A program made the translations under genes and the position numbers. This document shows positions 26,589 through 35,421 of a stretch of DNA of 64,000 nt, piece after piece. The stretch spans positions 1,302,001 to 1,366,000 of the forward strand of contig NZ_AP014545.1 of NCBI RefSeq assembly GCF_016592435.1, read 5' to 3'. The notes under the pieces were generated by a model that was not told the DNA's origin, made no database searches, and worked only from the letters and a program-made list of their open reading frames with translations. This stretch comes from Amphritea japonica ATCC BAA-1530 (GTDB taxonomy: Bacteria; Pseudomonadota; Gammaproteobacteria; Pseudomonadales; Balneatricaceae). Each line of letters opens with the position of its first letter. Position 1 is the first letter of the stretch.

Positions 26589-27662
26589 TTACGCTCCAGG
26601 CTGTTGTGCAGCTTGCTCAGCACTGCCGTCAACAAAAATAGGGGTTACAGGCATTCCTGGGAACAGTTTAATATGGCCTGCGGTAATGATAACTTCATCA
26701 GCATTCAGCCCCGTGAGAATATTAACCTGACCATTCTGACGAACGCCCAGTTCAACGGGGACCATGTCAACTTTCCCTTCAATCACTTTCATAACAAAGA
26801 AGTTGTTGTTTTGAGGAATGATTGCTTCTTCAGGAATCATTAATGCCTGATCATCAGAACCCGTAATAACCTGAATGCGTACGAAAAGGCCGGGTCGAAG
26901 AAGGTTGCCTCTATTCGGTACCCTGGCACGTACCGCAATATTGTGGCCGCGTTCATTTACGCTCGGAGATATTGCGTAGATAGTACCAGTGAAGGATTCA
27001 CCTTTAAGTGCGTCGACCTGGATCTCAACTTGCTGGCCAGTATGAATATTGGTGAGTTGATTCTCAGGTATACGGAACTCAACTTTCATAGAGTTGATGT
27101 CGGTGAGTTCGACAAGATCCTGTCCCGAATTGACATAGTCACCAGGGCTAACCTGACGCAGGCCGATAACACCAGAAAATGGTGCGTTGATAGTCATTTT
27201 ATCCAGCCGGGTTTGAGCCAGTTCTTGTTGTGCCTGGTCAACACGCAGTTGAGCCAGGGTTGAATCCAGATCCTGTTGAGAGCCAACTTTCTTTTTTACC
27301 AGACTGGCAGCACGCTTATATGCGATACGGCTAAGACTAACCCGGGCTTTTGCTGCCTGTAATTCAGCCTGGTATAGCGATGATTCTAATACCAGTAATT
27401 CTGTACCTTCTTCGACAGGAGAACCTTCGGAAAATAGAATTTGTTGAATCTTACCACTCTGCTCAGGGCGAAGAATGATGGATTCATTTGCACGTAAAGT
27501 ACCCACAGCTTCAATGGAGTGGATTAATTCTTGGCTTTGAACATGTACGACTTCTGCAGGTAACCCTTGAGGGGCCTGTTGTTCTTCAGCCGTAGCTGCA
27601 TGGTTGCCGAGCATAGCAAGACTAAAAAGTAGAGGGGTTAAAATTTGTTTGGTTTTCATCAT
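26589..27662 (-). CDS. RND efflux periplasmic adaptor subunit
   Basis: This membrane-fusion protein of about 357 residues has a signal peptide (MMKTKQILTPLLFSLAMLG, then a cleavage site near ATA/EE), a split lipoyl domain ('RPEQSGKIQQILFSEGSPVEEG' and 'INAPFSGVIGLRQVSPGDYV'), an alpha-hairpin (about residues 95-150) and beta-barrel segments. No lipobox cysteine is seen, so it is likely soluble. A GTG at 27671 overlapping the tetR stop is another possible start. The ATG at 27662 has GGAA five bases upstream and gives a better signal peptide. Confidence 0.94.
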   Translation of the reverse strand: MMKTKQILTPLLFSLAMLGNHAATAEEQQAPQGLPAEVVHVQSQELIHSIEAVGTLRANESIILRPEQSGKIQQILFSEGSPVEEGTELLVLESSLYQAELQAAKARVSLSRIAYKRAASLVKKKVGSQQDLDSTLAQLRVDQAQQELAQTRLDKMTINAPFSGVIGLRQVSPGDYVNSGQDLVELTDINSMKVEFRIPENQLTNIHTGQQVEIQVDALKGESFTGTIYAISPSVNERGHNIAVRARVPNRGNLLRPGLFVRIQVITGSDDQALMIPEEAIIPQNNNFFVMKVIEGKVDMVPVELGVRQNGQVNILTGLNADEVIITAGHIKLFPGMPVTPIFVDGSAEQAAQQPGA

Positions 27663-27670
27663 AATTTCCA

Positions 27671-28285
27671 CTATTTAGATTCTGTTGCAGCAACAGGCTG
27701 GAACAAGATATTGAGTGTCTGGGATACTTCACGTAAAGGGGCTACTGAAGCTTCAACTTTGGTGCGTAACAGAGCGCCTTGCCAGGTATCCCAAAATAGT
27801 TGAGCTAGCTGGCGGGCGGGAACATCGTTACGCATGCTGCCCTCGGCTTGAGCTGATAGATAGTCCTCTTCAATGCAATCAATAACACGGGTACAGGAGT
27901 TACGAATTGTCATCCTGAAGGAGTCGCTGGCATTGCCAATTTCACCCATCATATTAGTCAGTAAGCAGCCACAGGTTTCCGGGTCTTGCTCGTATTCGGC
28001 GATAAAGAGTTCAATAGACTCGTGGAATTTTTCCATCAGGTTGCCAGGCATCGATTCAATTCGGGAGCTCCACTTAGCGTTTTCTTGCTGGTGGTGGTAT
28101 TCCAAAACCTCGACCGCAAACTGCTCTTTACTTTCAAAGTAATTATAGAAAGAGCCTTTGGGAACCTGACAGGCATCCAGTATCTCTTTCAGGCCTGTTC
28201 CGTGGTATCCCTGGCGGCTAAACAGCTCTTCACCAACTTCAAGGATTTTTTCCCGATTATGTTCGTTTCTTTTGGGGCGATTCAT
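27671..28285 (-). CDS. TetR/AcrR-family repressor of the efflux operon
   Basis: This 204-residue regulator has an N-terminal HTH ('REKILEVGEELFSRQGYHGTGLKEILDACQVPKGSFYNYFESKEQFAVEVLEYH' spans the DNA-binding domain, residues about 10-60) and a C-terminal ligand domain with a cysteine pair ('ETCGCLLTNMMGE', plus 'IRNSCTRVID'). It resembles the TetR_C_16/NemR-like group in which cysteines sense electrophiles, but this is inference. It is the first gene of the operon, so it would repress itself and the pump. A palindromic site lies between its promoter and its start codon. Confidence 0.92.
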   Translation of the reverse strand: MNRPKRNEHNREKILEVGEELFSRQGYHGTGLKEILDACQVPKGSFYNYFESKEQFAVEVLEYHHQQENAKWSSRIESMPGNLMEKFHESIELFIAEYEQDPETCGCLLTNMMGEIGNASDSFRMTIRNSCTRVIDCIEEDYLSAQAEGSMRNDVPARQLAQLFWDTWQGALLRTKVEASVAPLREVSQTLNILFQPVAATESK

Positions 28286-28290
28286 ATCTA

Positions 28291-28349
28291 TTAGACCGGT
28301 CGTCTTAAAACTTTGATCGCATTTTAGACGTAGTTATATCAAATGCCAA
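28291..28349 (-). promoter_or_regulatory. Promoter and operator of the tetR-RND-tolC operon
   Basis: On the minus strand a -35 TTGGCA (28344-28349) and a -10 TAAAAT (28321-28326) are separated by 17 nt. Just downstream, at 28291-28309, is AGAC-CGGTC-GTCT with a nested GACCGGTC palindrome. That position covers roughly +5 to +23, ideal for autorepression by the TetR protein. Confidence 0.7.
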
Positions 28350-28463
28350 TGTTATTTAGATGAAATATTTGTAAAGAAGAGTAAAGGTTGCCTTTACGGG
28401 TTGGTACTGAAAGGGAAAATGTTGCTATCTAAGTGGCTTAAAGTTGGTGTTGTCCCGGACAGG

Positions 28464-28492
28464 GCATAAAAAAGCCGGGCGTAGCCCGGCTT
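28464..28492 (-). terminator. Intrinsic terminator after the aspartate aminotransferase gene
   Basis: On the minus strand GCCGGGC-TAC-GCCCGGC is followed by six T, 17 nt after the aminotransferase stop. Confidence 0.93.
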
Positions 28493-28508
28493 TCAGCAAT
28501 GGACGTTC

Positions 28509-29690
28509 TTACTTTTCCAGTGCGGTTTTAATGCGGCTTATCGCATCTTCCAATATATCCAGGGAAGTGGCGAAAGACAGACGCATATTGCCAGGTGCAC
28601 CAAAAGCAGAACCCGGTACCAGCGCAACGCCAGCTTCCTGAAGCAGAAACTCTGCAAGATCAATATCGTTAGCAAATTTGTCGTTGCTGTCGATGACCTG
28701 TTGGAAACTTGGAAATGCATAGAAGGTTCCATCGGCAGGGATACAGTCGACCCCTTCGATTTCATTCAACTTTTCTAATACAAAGTCATGACGCTGTTTG
28801 AAAGCCCGAACCATCTCTTTCACACACTCCTGATCGCCTTCCAGTGCAGCTTGTGCTGCTACCTGGGAGATAGACGTAGGATTTGATGTGCTTTGAGACT
28901 GGATCTTCTTCATCGCGCCGATCAGCTTAGCAGGACCCGCAGCGTAGCCGATACGCCAGCCTGTCATCGAATACGCTTTCGATACACCGTTAAGTACGAT
29001 AGTACGATCGTAGAGCTCTGGACAGACATTTAGAATGTTAATGAATGGCGTATCCGTAAAGAGGATATGCTCATACATGTCATCGGTAGCAACCAACACC
29101 TGTGGGTATTTTACCAGTACATCGCCTAACGCTTTCAGCTCTGCTTCTGTGTACGCAACACCGGTCGGATTCGACGGGCTGTTGAGTACCAATAACTTGG
29201 TTTTATCTGTTATCGATTCTTCCAGTTGAGCCGCTGTGATTTTAAAGCGAGCTTCCTGTGCGGTTGTTACGATAACCGGTACACCTTCGCCCATCAGCAC
29301 CATGTCGGGGTAAGAAACCCAGTATGGCGCCGGGATAATTACCTCATCACCCGAATTCAGTAACGCCAGAGACAGGTTGAAAAAGCTCTGCTTACCGCCG
29401 CAGGACACCAGAATCTGATTAGCTTCATAGTCAAAGCCGTTATCGCGTTTGAACTTCTCAATAATGGCTTTTTTCAGAGCCGGTGTGCCATCAACAGCAG
29501 TATATTTAGTGAAACCGTTGTTGAGTGCTTCAATAGCAGCGTTTTTAATATGGTCAGGGGTGTCGAAATCAGGTTCGCCGGCACCCAGGCCGATAATGTT
29601 TTTGCCTGCCGCCCGCAATTCAGCAGCACGGTTAGTCACTGCCAGTGTCGGGGAAGGTTTAATGCTGTTAACGCGATCGGAGAGTTGCAT
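28509..29690 (-). CDS. Pyridoxal-phosphate aspartate aminotransferase (class I/II)
   Basis: This 393-residue cytoplasmic enzyme of the AspB/AspC-Ib type starts MQLSDRVNSIKPSPTLAVTN. An in-frame extension upstream was rejected because homologues begin here; an ATG 12 nt earlier is also possible. Motifs are 'GLGAGEPDFDTPDHIK', 'VSCGGKQSFFNLSLAL', 'PAPYWVSYPDM', 'LNSPSNPTGVAYT', the PLP-lysine region 'LNGVSKAYSMTGWRIGYAAG', and the C-terminal arginine in 'GNMRLSFATS'. It moves the amino group between aspartate and 2-oxoglutarate. The T-V-D-G-T loop and absence of other substrate markers do not exclude prephenate as a second substrate. Confidence 0.94.
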   Translation of the reverse strand: MQLSDRVNSIKPSPTLAVTNRAAELRAAGKNIIGLGAGEPDFDTPDHIKNAAIEALNNGFTKYTAVDGTPALKKAIIEKFKRDNGFDYEANQILVSCGGKQSFFNLSLALLNSGDEVIIPAPYWVSYPDMVLMGEGVPVIVTTAQEARFKITAAQLEESITDKTKLLVLNSPSNPTGVAYTEAELKALGDVLVKYPQVLVATDDMYEHILFTDTPFINILNVCPELYDRTIVLNGVSKAYSMTGWRIGYAAGPAKLIGAMKKIQSQSTSNPTSISQVAAQAALEGDQECVKEMVRAFKQRHDFVLEKLNEIEGVDCIPADGTFYAFPSFQQVIDSNDKFANDIDLAEFLLQEAGVALVPGSAFGAPGNMRLSFATSLDILEDAISRIKTALEK

Positions 29691-29943
29691 TGTCCTAGCC
29701 ATTTCCTCTGAAAAAAATGTGGCGTGGCGCCACGGTGTATTCAACCGGCAAATAATACCGGAAATGGGGTTGCGTAAAAATCCCTTTCATTGATGAAAAG
29801 TGATAAAAATCGTATTTATTTCAAGAAAGTTACGACTTTTTATGATTTCTGTTGTTTTACGCTGATAGTGAGATTCAGTCAGCAGAAAAAATTTCATACG
29901 GGTATAATAGTCCGCTTCCATTTTTTTGTCGTACAGATCACTT

Positions 29944-31956
29944 ATGAAACAGCGTTTTCAGGTTCAGTCTAAGTTTCAGCCTGCGGGTGACCAGCCAGCC
30001 GCTATCGATGGTTTGGTTAAGGGAATTCATGCCGGTTTGGCGTCTCAAACCCTGCTTGGGGTAACCGGATCGGGTAAAACCTTTACGATTGCTAATGTGG
30101 TTGCTGAATTGCAGCGCCCGACCATTGTACTGGCGCATAACAAAACGCTGGCTGCGCAATTATATGGTGAATTTCGCGATTTTTTCCCCAATAACGCGGT
30201 GGAGTATTTCGTATCTTATTACGACTATTATCAGCCTGAAGCTTATGTTCCTTCATCAGATACTTTCATCGATAAAGATGCTTCGATCAATGAACATATT
30301 GAACAGATGCGACTGTCGGCGACTAAGGCGTTGTTGGAGCGCGAAGATGCGATTATAGTCGCCACTGTTTCGTCGATCTATGGACTGGGTGATCCTCAGG
30401 CCTATCTTGGGATGATGCTACACCTGGATCGGGGTGATCAGGCAGATCAACGTGCGATTCTGCGTCGGTTGGCTGAACTGCAGTACACTCGCAACGATGT
30501 TGAGTTGCATCGGGCCACTTATCGAGTGCGTGGTGATGTGATTGATGTTTTTCCTGCAGAGTCTGAAAAAGAAGCAGTGCGGATTGAGATCTTTGACGAC
30601 GAAATTGAAAACCTGAGTTATTTTGATCCTTTGACCGGAGAGGTTCTGCGCCGGGTGCCCAGAGCGACTATCTATCCGAAATCACATTACGTTACGCCGA
30701 GAGAAACCTTGGTAGCGGCAGTGGATAAGATTAAGGATGAGCTGCATGCCCGCCTCAAACAGCTACGGGACCATGACAAGTTAGTTGAGGCTCAGCGTTT
30801 GGAACAGCGAACGTTGTATGATATTGAGATGATTATGGAGCTGGGATATTGCTCTGGAATCGAGAATTACTCCCGCTATTTGTCCGGACGGGATCCGGGC
30901 AACGCGCCACCAACACTGTTTGATTATCTGCCGGATGATGCCTTGGTGGTCATTGATGAATCCCATGTCACTATTCCTCAGTTAGGTGCGATGTATAAAG
31001 GTGACCGTTCGCGTAAAGAAACCTTGGTGGAATATGGTTTTCGTCTGCCTTCGGCGCTGGATAATCGGCCGATGAAGTTTGAAGAGTGGGAGATTCAGGC
31101 GCCGCAAATGGTTTTTGTTTCGGCAACGCCTGGGAAATATGAAGCCGCTCAGGCGGGACAGGTTGTTGAACAGTTAGTCCGGCCAACCGGCTTGCTTGAT
31201 CCTATTGTCGAAGTGCGCCCGGCCAAAACCCAGGTTGATGACCTGCTCGGCGAGATAAACCTGGTTGCTGGCCGGGGAGAGCGGGTGGTTGTAACTGTAC
31301 TGACCAAGCGTATGGCTGAAGATCTGACTGATTACTTAGCAGAACATGGAGTACGGGTGCGTTACCTGCACTCTGATATTGATACCGTAGAACGGGTCGA
31401 AATTATTCGTGACCTGCGCATTGGTGAGTTCGATGTATTAGTCGGTATTAACCTGTTGCGGGAAGGTATCGATATGCCGGAAGTTGGCCTGGTTACTATT
31501 CTGGATGCCGACAAAGAGGGCTTCCTGCGTTCAGAAACTTCAATGATTCAAACGATTGGCCGGGCGGCACGAAATATTAATGGTCGGGCTATTCTCTATG
31601 CTGACCGTATTACCGGCTCGATGCAAAGGGCGATGGACGAAACCGAGCGTCGCCGAGAGGCACAGATTTTACATAACGAGAAGCACGGTATTGTGCCTGT
31701 TGGTATTAAAAAATCGGTTGCCGATATTATGGAAGGTGCATCGGCGATTCCAGGGCGGAAAACTAAAACTGGTCGTAAAGTGGCAGAGCCTGCTGCTGAA
31801 TATGAGATTGATCCTCGTAAACTGAGTTCAGCTGAACTGGCTAAGACGATGAGTCGTCTGGAAGATAAGATGTATGAAGCGGCGAAGAATCTTGAGTTTG
31901 AGAAGGCGGGTCATTATCGGGATCAGTTGGAAAAACTTAAACACAGCGGCCTATGA
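29944..31956 (+). CDS. uvrB: Excinuclease ABC subunit B
   Basis: This 670-residue nucleotide-excision-repair helicase-like ATPase verifies damage with UvrA and recruits UvrC. It has Walker A '[16 protein letters not shown]', the beta-hairpin '[21 protein letters not shown]', helicase motifs ('[13 protein letters not shown]', 'VFVSATPG', '[20 protein letters not shown]', 'QTIGRAARN') and a C-terminal UVR motif ('[23 protein letters not shown]'). The ATG at 29944 was chosen over a TTG six codons upstream. A TATAAT at 29903-29908 is a likely -10, but its -35 is poor and I find no convincing LexA box. The last 6 bp overlap the convergent histidine kinase gene. Confidence 0.98.
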   Translation: MKQRFQVQSKFQPAGDQPAAIDGLVKGIHAGLASQTLLGVTGSGKTFTIANVVAELQRPTIVLAHNKTLAAQLYGEFRDFFPNNAVEYFVSYYDYYQPEAYVPSSDTFIDKDASINEHIEQMRLSATKALLEREDAIIVATVSSIYGLGDPQAYLGMMLHLDRGDQADQRAILRRLAELQYTRNDVELHRATYRVRGDVIDVFPAESEKEAVRIEIFDDEIENLSYFDPLTGEVLRRVPRATIYPKSHYVTPRETLVAAVDKIKDELHARLKQLRDHDKLVEAQRLEQRTLYDIEMIMELGYCSGIENYSRYLSGRDPGNAPPTLFDYLPDDALVVIDESHVTIPQLGAMYKGDRSRKETLVEYGFRLPSALDNRPMKFEEWEIQAPQMVFVSATPGKYEAAQAGQVVEQLVRPTGLLDPIVEVRPAKTQVDDLLGEINLVAGRGERVVVTVLTKRMAEDLTDYLAEHGVRVRYLHSDIDTVERVEIIRDLRIGEFDVLVGINLLREGIDMPEVGLVTILDADKEGFLRSETSMIQTIGRAARNINGRAILYADRITGSMQRAMDETERRREAQILHNEKHGIVPVGIKKSVADIMEGASAIPGRKTKTGRKVAEPAAEYEIDPRKLSSAELAKTMSRLEDKMYEAAKNLEFEKAGHYRDQLEKLKHSGL

Positions 31957-32901
31957 TGTGCCTGATACAGGCAGCCGTATTTCAAAGCAAGTTCCTTTAC
32001 CCTGAGCGCTTGTGACGCTGATTACACCTTTATGGTCTGTTATTATTCCGTAGACGATAGATAGTCCCATCCCAGTGCCCTGGCCAACGGGTTTAGTTGT
32101 GAAAAAAGGGTCAAAAACCTTTTTGCAGGTCTGCTCATCCATGCCGCACCCATTATCTTTGATACGAATAATGATCTCATCATTCTGAGAGGTGGCTGAG
32201 ATAAAAATTTGCGGGTTCTGGGTTTTCTCCAAAGCTTGTTTAGCGTTGATTAACAGGTTTAGGAAGACCTGATTTAACTCGCCGGGGTTGCAGTCAGCTA
32301 AAGGTAGTGGATCGATCATACAGTTCACGGTGATACGGTCATTCAATTCACTTTGGAGGATTTTTAATGTGCTGTTGAGGCCGGCTACCAGATCGGCTTT
32401 GGCTCTTTCAGAGTCCTGACTGTGAGAGAAGTGACGGAGATTCTGAACAATTTCCCTCAGTCGTATCAGGCCTTCTTCCGTATCGGTAAAGAGCTCTTTC
32501 GTATCTTCCTGTATAAATACCAGATCCTGCTCATCCAGAAGCCTCTGAAGTTGATCTGATTCTGCTGAAGGTAAGCTTTGTTGGTTCTGCCATTGGAGAC
32601 TGAGCTGCAACAGTGCATTATATGAATGAATATAGTGGCGCAGGCTTTCCATATTGCTTAGAACAAATGCCAGCGGATTGTTAATCTCATGAGCAATACC
32701 CGCCGACAGAGTTCCCAGTGTGGCAAGCTTTTCATTTCGTAGCATCAGGCTTTGTTGTTCTTTAAGTTTGTTATTTGTATTTAGTAGCTCGTTATTAAGC
32801 TTAAAAAGCTCTCTGGATTTATCTTCAAGCAGTTGCTCTGCTGCCTGGCGGGCTTTCTTTTCTCGACGGAAGGCTTCCTGATAGGCTGTATCCTGGCTCA
32901 T
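31951..32901 (-). CDS. hnoK: H-NOX-associated sensor histidine kinase (HnoK/HahK-like)
   Basis: This 316-residue soluble kinase has no sensor domain of its own. An N-terminal coiled coil (about residues 10-55) leads into a HisKA domain ('[22 protein letters not shown]', phospho-accepting His about 69) and an HATPase_c domain with N-box '[16 protein letters not shown]', G1 '[13 protein letters not shown]', F-box '[15 protein letters not shown]' and G2 'MGLSIVYGI'. It overlaps the H-NOX gene by 4 nt. In Shewanella and Vibrio, NO-bound H-NOX controls autophosphorylation of such a kinase. Likely phosphorylation targets are the three response regulators encoded divergently. The C-terminal end overlaps uvrB tail to tail. 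Confidence 0.93.
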   Translation of the reverse strand: MSQDTAYQEAFRREKKARQAAEQLLEDKSRELFKLNNELLNTNNKLKEQQSLMLRNEKLATLGTLSAGIAHEINNPLAFVLSNMESLRHYIHSYNALLQLSLQWQNQQSLPSAESDQLQRLLDEQDLVFIQEDTKELFTDTEEGLIRLREIVQNLRHFSHSQDSERAKADLVAGLNSTLKILQSELNDRITVNCMIDPLPLADCNPGELNQVFLNLLINAKQALEKTQNPQIFISATSQNDEIIIRIKDNGCGMDEQTCKKVFDPFFTTKPVGQGTGMGLSIVYGIITDHKGVISVTSAQGKGTCFEIRLPVSGTS

Positions 32902-33452
32902 ACATCGTCTCCTAAGGTATTAAACCGGACGATTAAATCACAATGATCATGACCTTTATGCAGGCAGCGTGGGTGTTCTAACGTGATGGCTGTTTTGTAG
33001 TGTAGGGCGGCGCCACGAATCAGACCTTCTGCGAGAATGCAGAGCTGGCGTGGAGACCGGTATTCCATGAGCAGTGTCTGATCATCGATATCTTTGCATG
33101 CAAAGGTTGGCAGGTTGGGGTTTTCGTAAAGTTTACGTACTTCAACATGAATCACTTCATCGACACTTTTTAGAAAACCGCGGAGCGTGTTTTCCTGCTC
33201 AATAAAAATGGGATAACGATCCGCAAGCTGACTGAACAGATACTGTCCAAACAAGCCGATCACCTCAGCATCAGGTAATTCCAGTTTAGATGAAACCGCA
33301 CCCACTAACGCCATTAGATCTTCATCGGGATAACTTTTTCCTGCAGTATAAACGCCCTCATTACCGAGCTCAGATAAAATGGTATTCCAGGTTTGCATAC
33401 CACAGCGTTGTTCAACCAGTTCTTCGAGAATGTTGAAAATAACACCCTTCAT
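32898..33452 (-). CDS. hnoX: H-NOX heme nitric-oxide sensor protein
   Basis: This 184-residue stand-alone heme protein starts MKGVIFNILEELVEQ, with CAGGAG 9 nt upstream; an ATG-like start six codons earlier was rejected. Every heme marker is at its canonical number: axial His102 ('VIHVEVRKLY'), Pro115, and the Y131-S133-R135 motif ('YRSPR'). Position 140 is leucine, so the distal tyrosine of O2-binding members is missing and NO selectivity is expected. C138, H160, C163 and C171 match the zinc-binding set described in Shewanella H-NOX, shifted by one. It is coupled to the kinase gene by a 4-nt overlap. Confidence 0.95.
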   Translation of the reverse strand: MKGVIFNILEELVEQRCGMQTWNTILSELGNEGVYTAGKSYPDEDLMALVGAVSSKLELPDAEVIGLFGQYLFSQLADRYPIFIEQENTLRGFLKSVDEVIHVEVRKLYENPNLPTFACKDIDDQTLLMEYRSPRQLCILAEGLIRGAALHYKTAITLEHPRCLHKGHDHCDLIVRFNTLGDDV

Positions 33453-33464
33453 AAAGTTTGCTCC

Positions 33465-33507
33465 TGACAATAAATGTCACAAATGTCACATATGTCTTAA
33501 ATGTAGT
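33465..33507. promoter_or_regulatory. Direct-repeat array and dyad in the H-NOX/response-regulator divergent promoter
   Basis: Four 9-bp units run in tandem: AAATGTCAC (33472-33480), AAATGTCAC (33481-33489), then the diverged ATATGTCTT and AAATGTAGT. A dyad TGACA-ATAAA-TGTCA (33465-33479) overlaps the first unit. The repeated core TGTCACA resembles the TGTAACA repeats at 36841-36892. The array lies between the two start codons and could control both directions. Confidence 0.6.
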
Positions 33508-33544
33508 CTATGCTGAGTCTAATGCAAATAAGAGATTAGGTTGT

Positions 33545-34126
33545 ATGAAAACTCTTACCAGCGGAGACATCGCTAATTATCTAGATGTAACTCAGAGAAC
33601 GGTTATACGTTGGATTAACAGCGGGCAACTTAAAGGATTCAAGCTTCCCGGACGGGGGAATAATCGAATTCAGGTAGTTGATTTTATAGGTTTTCTTAAA
33701 GAAAACGGAATGCCGATACCTGATCAATTACAACAGGAAGTTAATTCCATTTCAGCGAATGTTTTACTGATTGATGATGAGCCTGCCGTCATTCGAGCGA
33801 TGACCAGAGCATTGAAACCATTAAATCAGAAGATATACAGCGCTTCAGATGGCTTTCATGCCGGTTTGCTTTTGCAGCAACTTCAACCAGCCATTGTTGT
33901 GCTGGATCTGAACATGCCGGGTATGGATGGTTTTTCTGTGATCAGGCACATCAGAGATGAGCAGAAAAATTCGACTATTCGTATTTTAGTTGTTTCAGCG
34001 TTGGCTGATCAGCAGTTAGATCATGCTATTGCGATTGGTGCCGATGCTGTTTTGTCAAAACCATTTTCTAATGCTCAGTTACGCAAGACTATCTCTGAAT
34101 GGTTAGACCCAACAGTTGGCATATAA
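33545..34126 (+). CDS. Response regulator with N-terminal excisionase/MerR-like HTH and C-terminal REC
   Basis: This 193-residue protein has an unusual order. An HTH_17-type DNA-binding domain comes first (residues about 3-50, 'LTSGDIANYLDVTQRTVIRWINSGQLKGFKLPGRGNNR' region), then a receiver domain (about 70-190) with 'VLLIDDEPAVIRAM', the phospho-acceptor in 'IVVLDLNMPGMDG', a conserved serine in 'LVVSALAD' and lysine in 'VLSKPFS'. The start MKTLTSGD was chosen because it begins exactly at the HTH; the frame is open 29 codons further upstream but overlaps the divergent H-NOX start. It is the first of three regulator genes and could bind the repeat array just upstream. Confidence 0.9.
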   Translation: MKTLTSGDIANYLDVTQRTVIRWINSGQLKGFKLPGRGNNRIQVVDFIGFLKENGMPIPDQLQQEVNSISANVLLIDDEPAVIRAMTRALKPLNQKIYSASDGFHAGLLLQQLQPAIVVLDLNMPGMDGFSVIRHIRDEQKNSTIRILVVSALADQQLDHAIAIGADAVLSKPFSNAQLRKTISEWLDPTVGI

Positions 34127-34137
34127 AGGATATATTT

Positions 34138-35421
34138 ATGGATTATGCGGATCGTTCTATATTGCTGGTGGATGATGAAAAAGCGGTGCTTAATTCGCTA
34201 AAACGGTTACTCAGGCCTCTACGCTGTCGGGTGATGACGGCTGAATCAGCGGAAGATGGGTTGGCACTGTTAGGGCAGCAACCGGTAGATCTTGTTATCA
34301 GTGATATGCGGATGCCGGAAATGAGTGGAGAGGTATTTTTGCAGAAGGTAGCGGAGCGCTGGCCTGAGATTGAACGCATTGTCATGACTGGCTTTTCAGA
34401 TACTCAGAGCACTATTGATGCCATAAATAAAGGAAAAATTAGCCGTTTCCTCATGAAACCCTGGCAGGATGAAGATGTTCTTAAAGTGGTAAAGAAGGGT
34501 TTTGAGCTTGCTCAGCTGAGAGAGCAAAACGCTGTCTTACAGCAACTGACAGAGAAGAAAAAGAAAGAGCTTGAGGCACTGAATACTGAATTAGAAGATA
34601 AAGTTAAGCTGCGCACAGAACAACTGGAAGCCAGCCACCTTAAACTTATCTCTAATTATCGTTCCATGGTGCGAATGTTTTCTGCAATTACTGCTCGTCG
34701 CCTGGGTCAAGACAGCCATAAAGGCGTGCAACTCAATAGTCTTTTGATTCGAACTGCGCGACTTACGCCATTAACCGGAAAGGCTTTAAAGCAGCTTTAT
34801 TATGCCTGGCAGTTGCGCAACATCGGAAAGCTGAGCTTTGCAGATGAACTGATACAGCAGCCTTATGTGACACTTGCGGCAAACAAACAGCGGCAGTTTC
34901 AACAGCATCCACTAAGGGCACAGGCTGCGACTGTACTGGTTGCTCCTCTGTTTCCAGCGGGTGAAATTATTGTTCAGCATAAAGAGTATCTGGATGGCTC
35001 GGGTTATCCAAAGGGCCTTAAAGGGGAACAAATTAGCTACAGTGCTCAGTTGCTTTGCGTTGTTAATGATTATGTAGAACTGATCTCTGGTCACTATCAA
35101 AAACGCCCCTACAGTAGCCATGAAGCGTTTTCCTATCTGAAAGAGTTCGCCGCCGAACGATATAATGCTGACATTGTTGAGCTCTTGGGTACTGTCATAG
35201 ATCAGTTAGTTGCAGAAGGAGAAGTAACCCATGAGCAATGTCTGACGACCAGTGCGCTTGTTCCCGGCATGGTGCTCAGTCGTGACCTACTGACAATACA
35301 AGATGTTCTGCTGTTAGGGGCGGGTCAGATGCTGGATAGCTCCGCTATAGCACGTCTGTCAGAGATGGAGCTGAATCTTGAGGAACAGTTTGAAGTGTTT
35401 GTGCGACAGGAGGTTGATTAA
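34138..35421 (+). CDS. Response regulator with REC and degenerate HD-GYP domain (HnoD-like)
   Basis: This 427-residue protein has a receiver domain (residues 5-120: 'ILLVDDEKAVLNSL', phospho-acceptor in 'LVISDMRMPEMSGE', lysine in 'RFLMKPWQ'), a coiled coil (about 130-180), and an HD-GYP-like domain. The GYP part is intact ('HKEYLDGSGYPKGLKGEQISY'), but the HD pair is lost: the segment reads 'WQLRNIGKLSF' where 'HDIGKL' is expected. Cyclic-di-GMP hydrolysis is therefore unlikely. This matches HnoD of the Shewanella H-NOX network, a degenerate HD-GYP regulator. Its stop overlaps nothing, but the next gene begins at the following base. Confidence 0.93.
   Translation: MDYADRSILLVDDEKAVLNSLKRLLRPLRCRVMTAESAEDGLALLGQQPVDLVISDMRMPEMSGEVFLQKVAERWPEIERIVMTGFSDTQSTIDAINKGKISRFLMKPWQDEDVLKVVKKGFELAQLREQNAVLQQLTEKKKKELEALNTELEDKVKLRTEQLEASHLKLISNYRSMVRMFSAITARRLGQDSHKGVQLNSLLIRTARLTPLTGKALKQLYYAWQLRNIGKLSFADELIQQPYVTLAANKQRQFQQHPLRAQAATVLVAPLFPAGEIIVQHKEYLDGSGYPKGLKGEQISYSAQLLCVVNDYVELISGHYQKRPYSSHEAFSYLKEFAAERYNADIVELLGTVIDQLVAEGEVTHEQCLTTSALVPGMVLSRDLLTIQDVLLLGAGQMLDSSAIARLSEMELNLEEQFEVFVRQEVD

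Noticed and set aside
29849-29864. Possible LexA box upstream of uvrB (CTGT-N8-GCTG)
   Set aside because: The right half-site should be ACAG; two core mismatches make it unconvincing.
33475-33490. CRP site from TGTCACA-type sequences
   Set aside because: The half-sites are direct repeats, not the TGTGA-N6-TCACA inverted arrangement.
33465-33507. Short tandem repeats as a CRISPR-like array
   Set aside because: Units are only 9 bp with no spacers; they are better read as regulatory half-sites.
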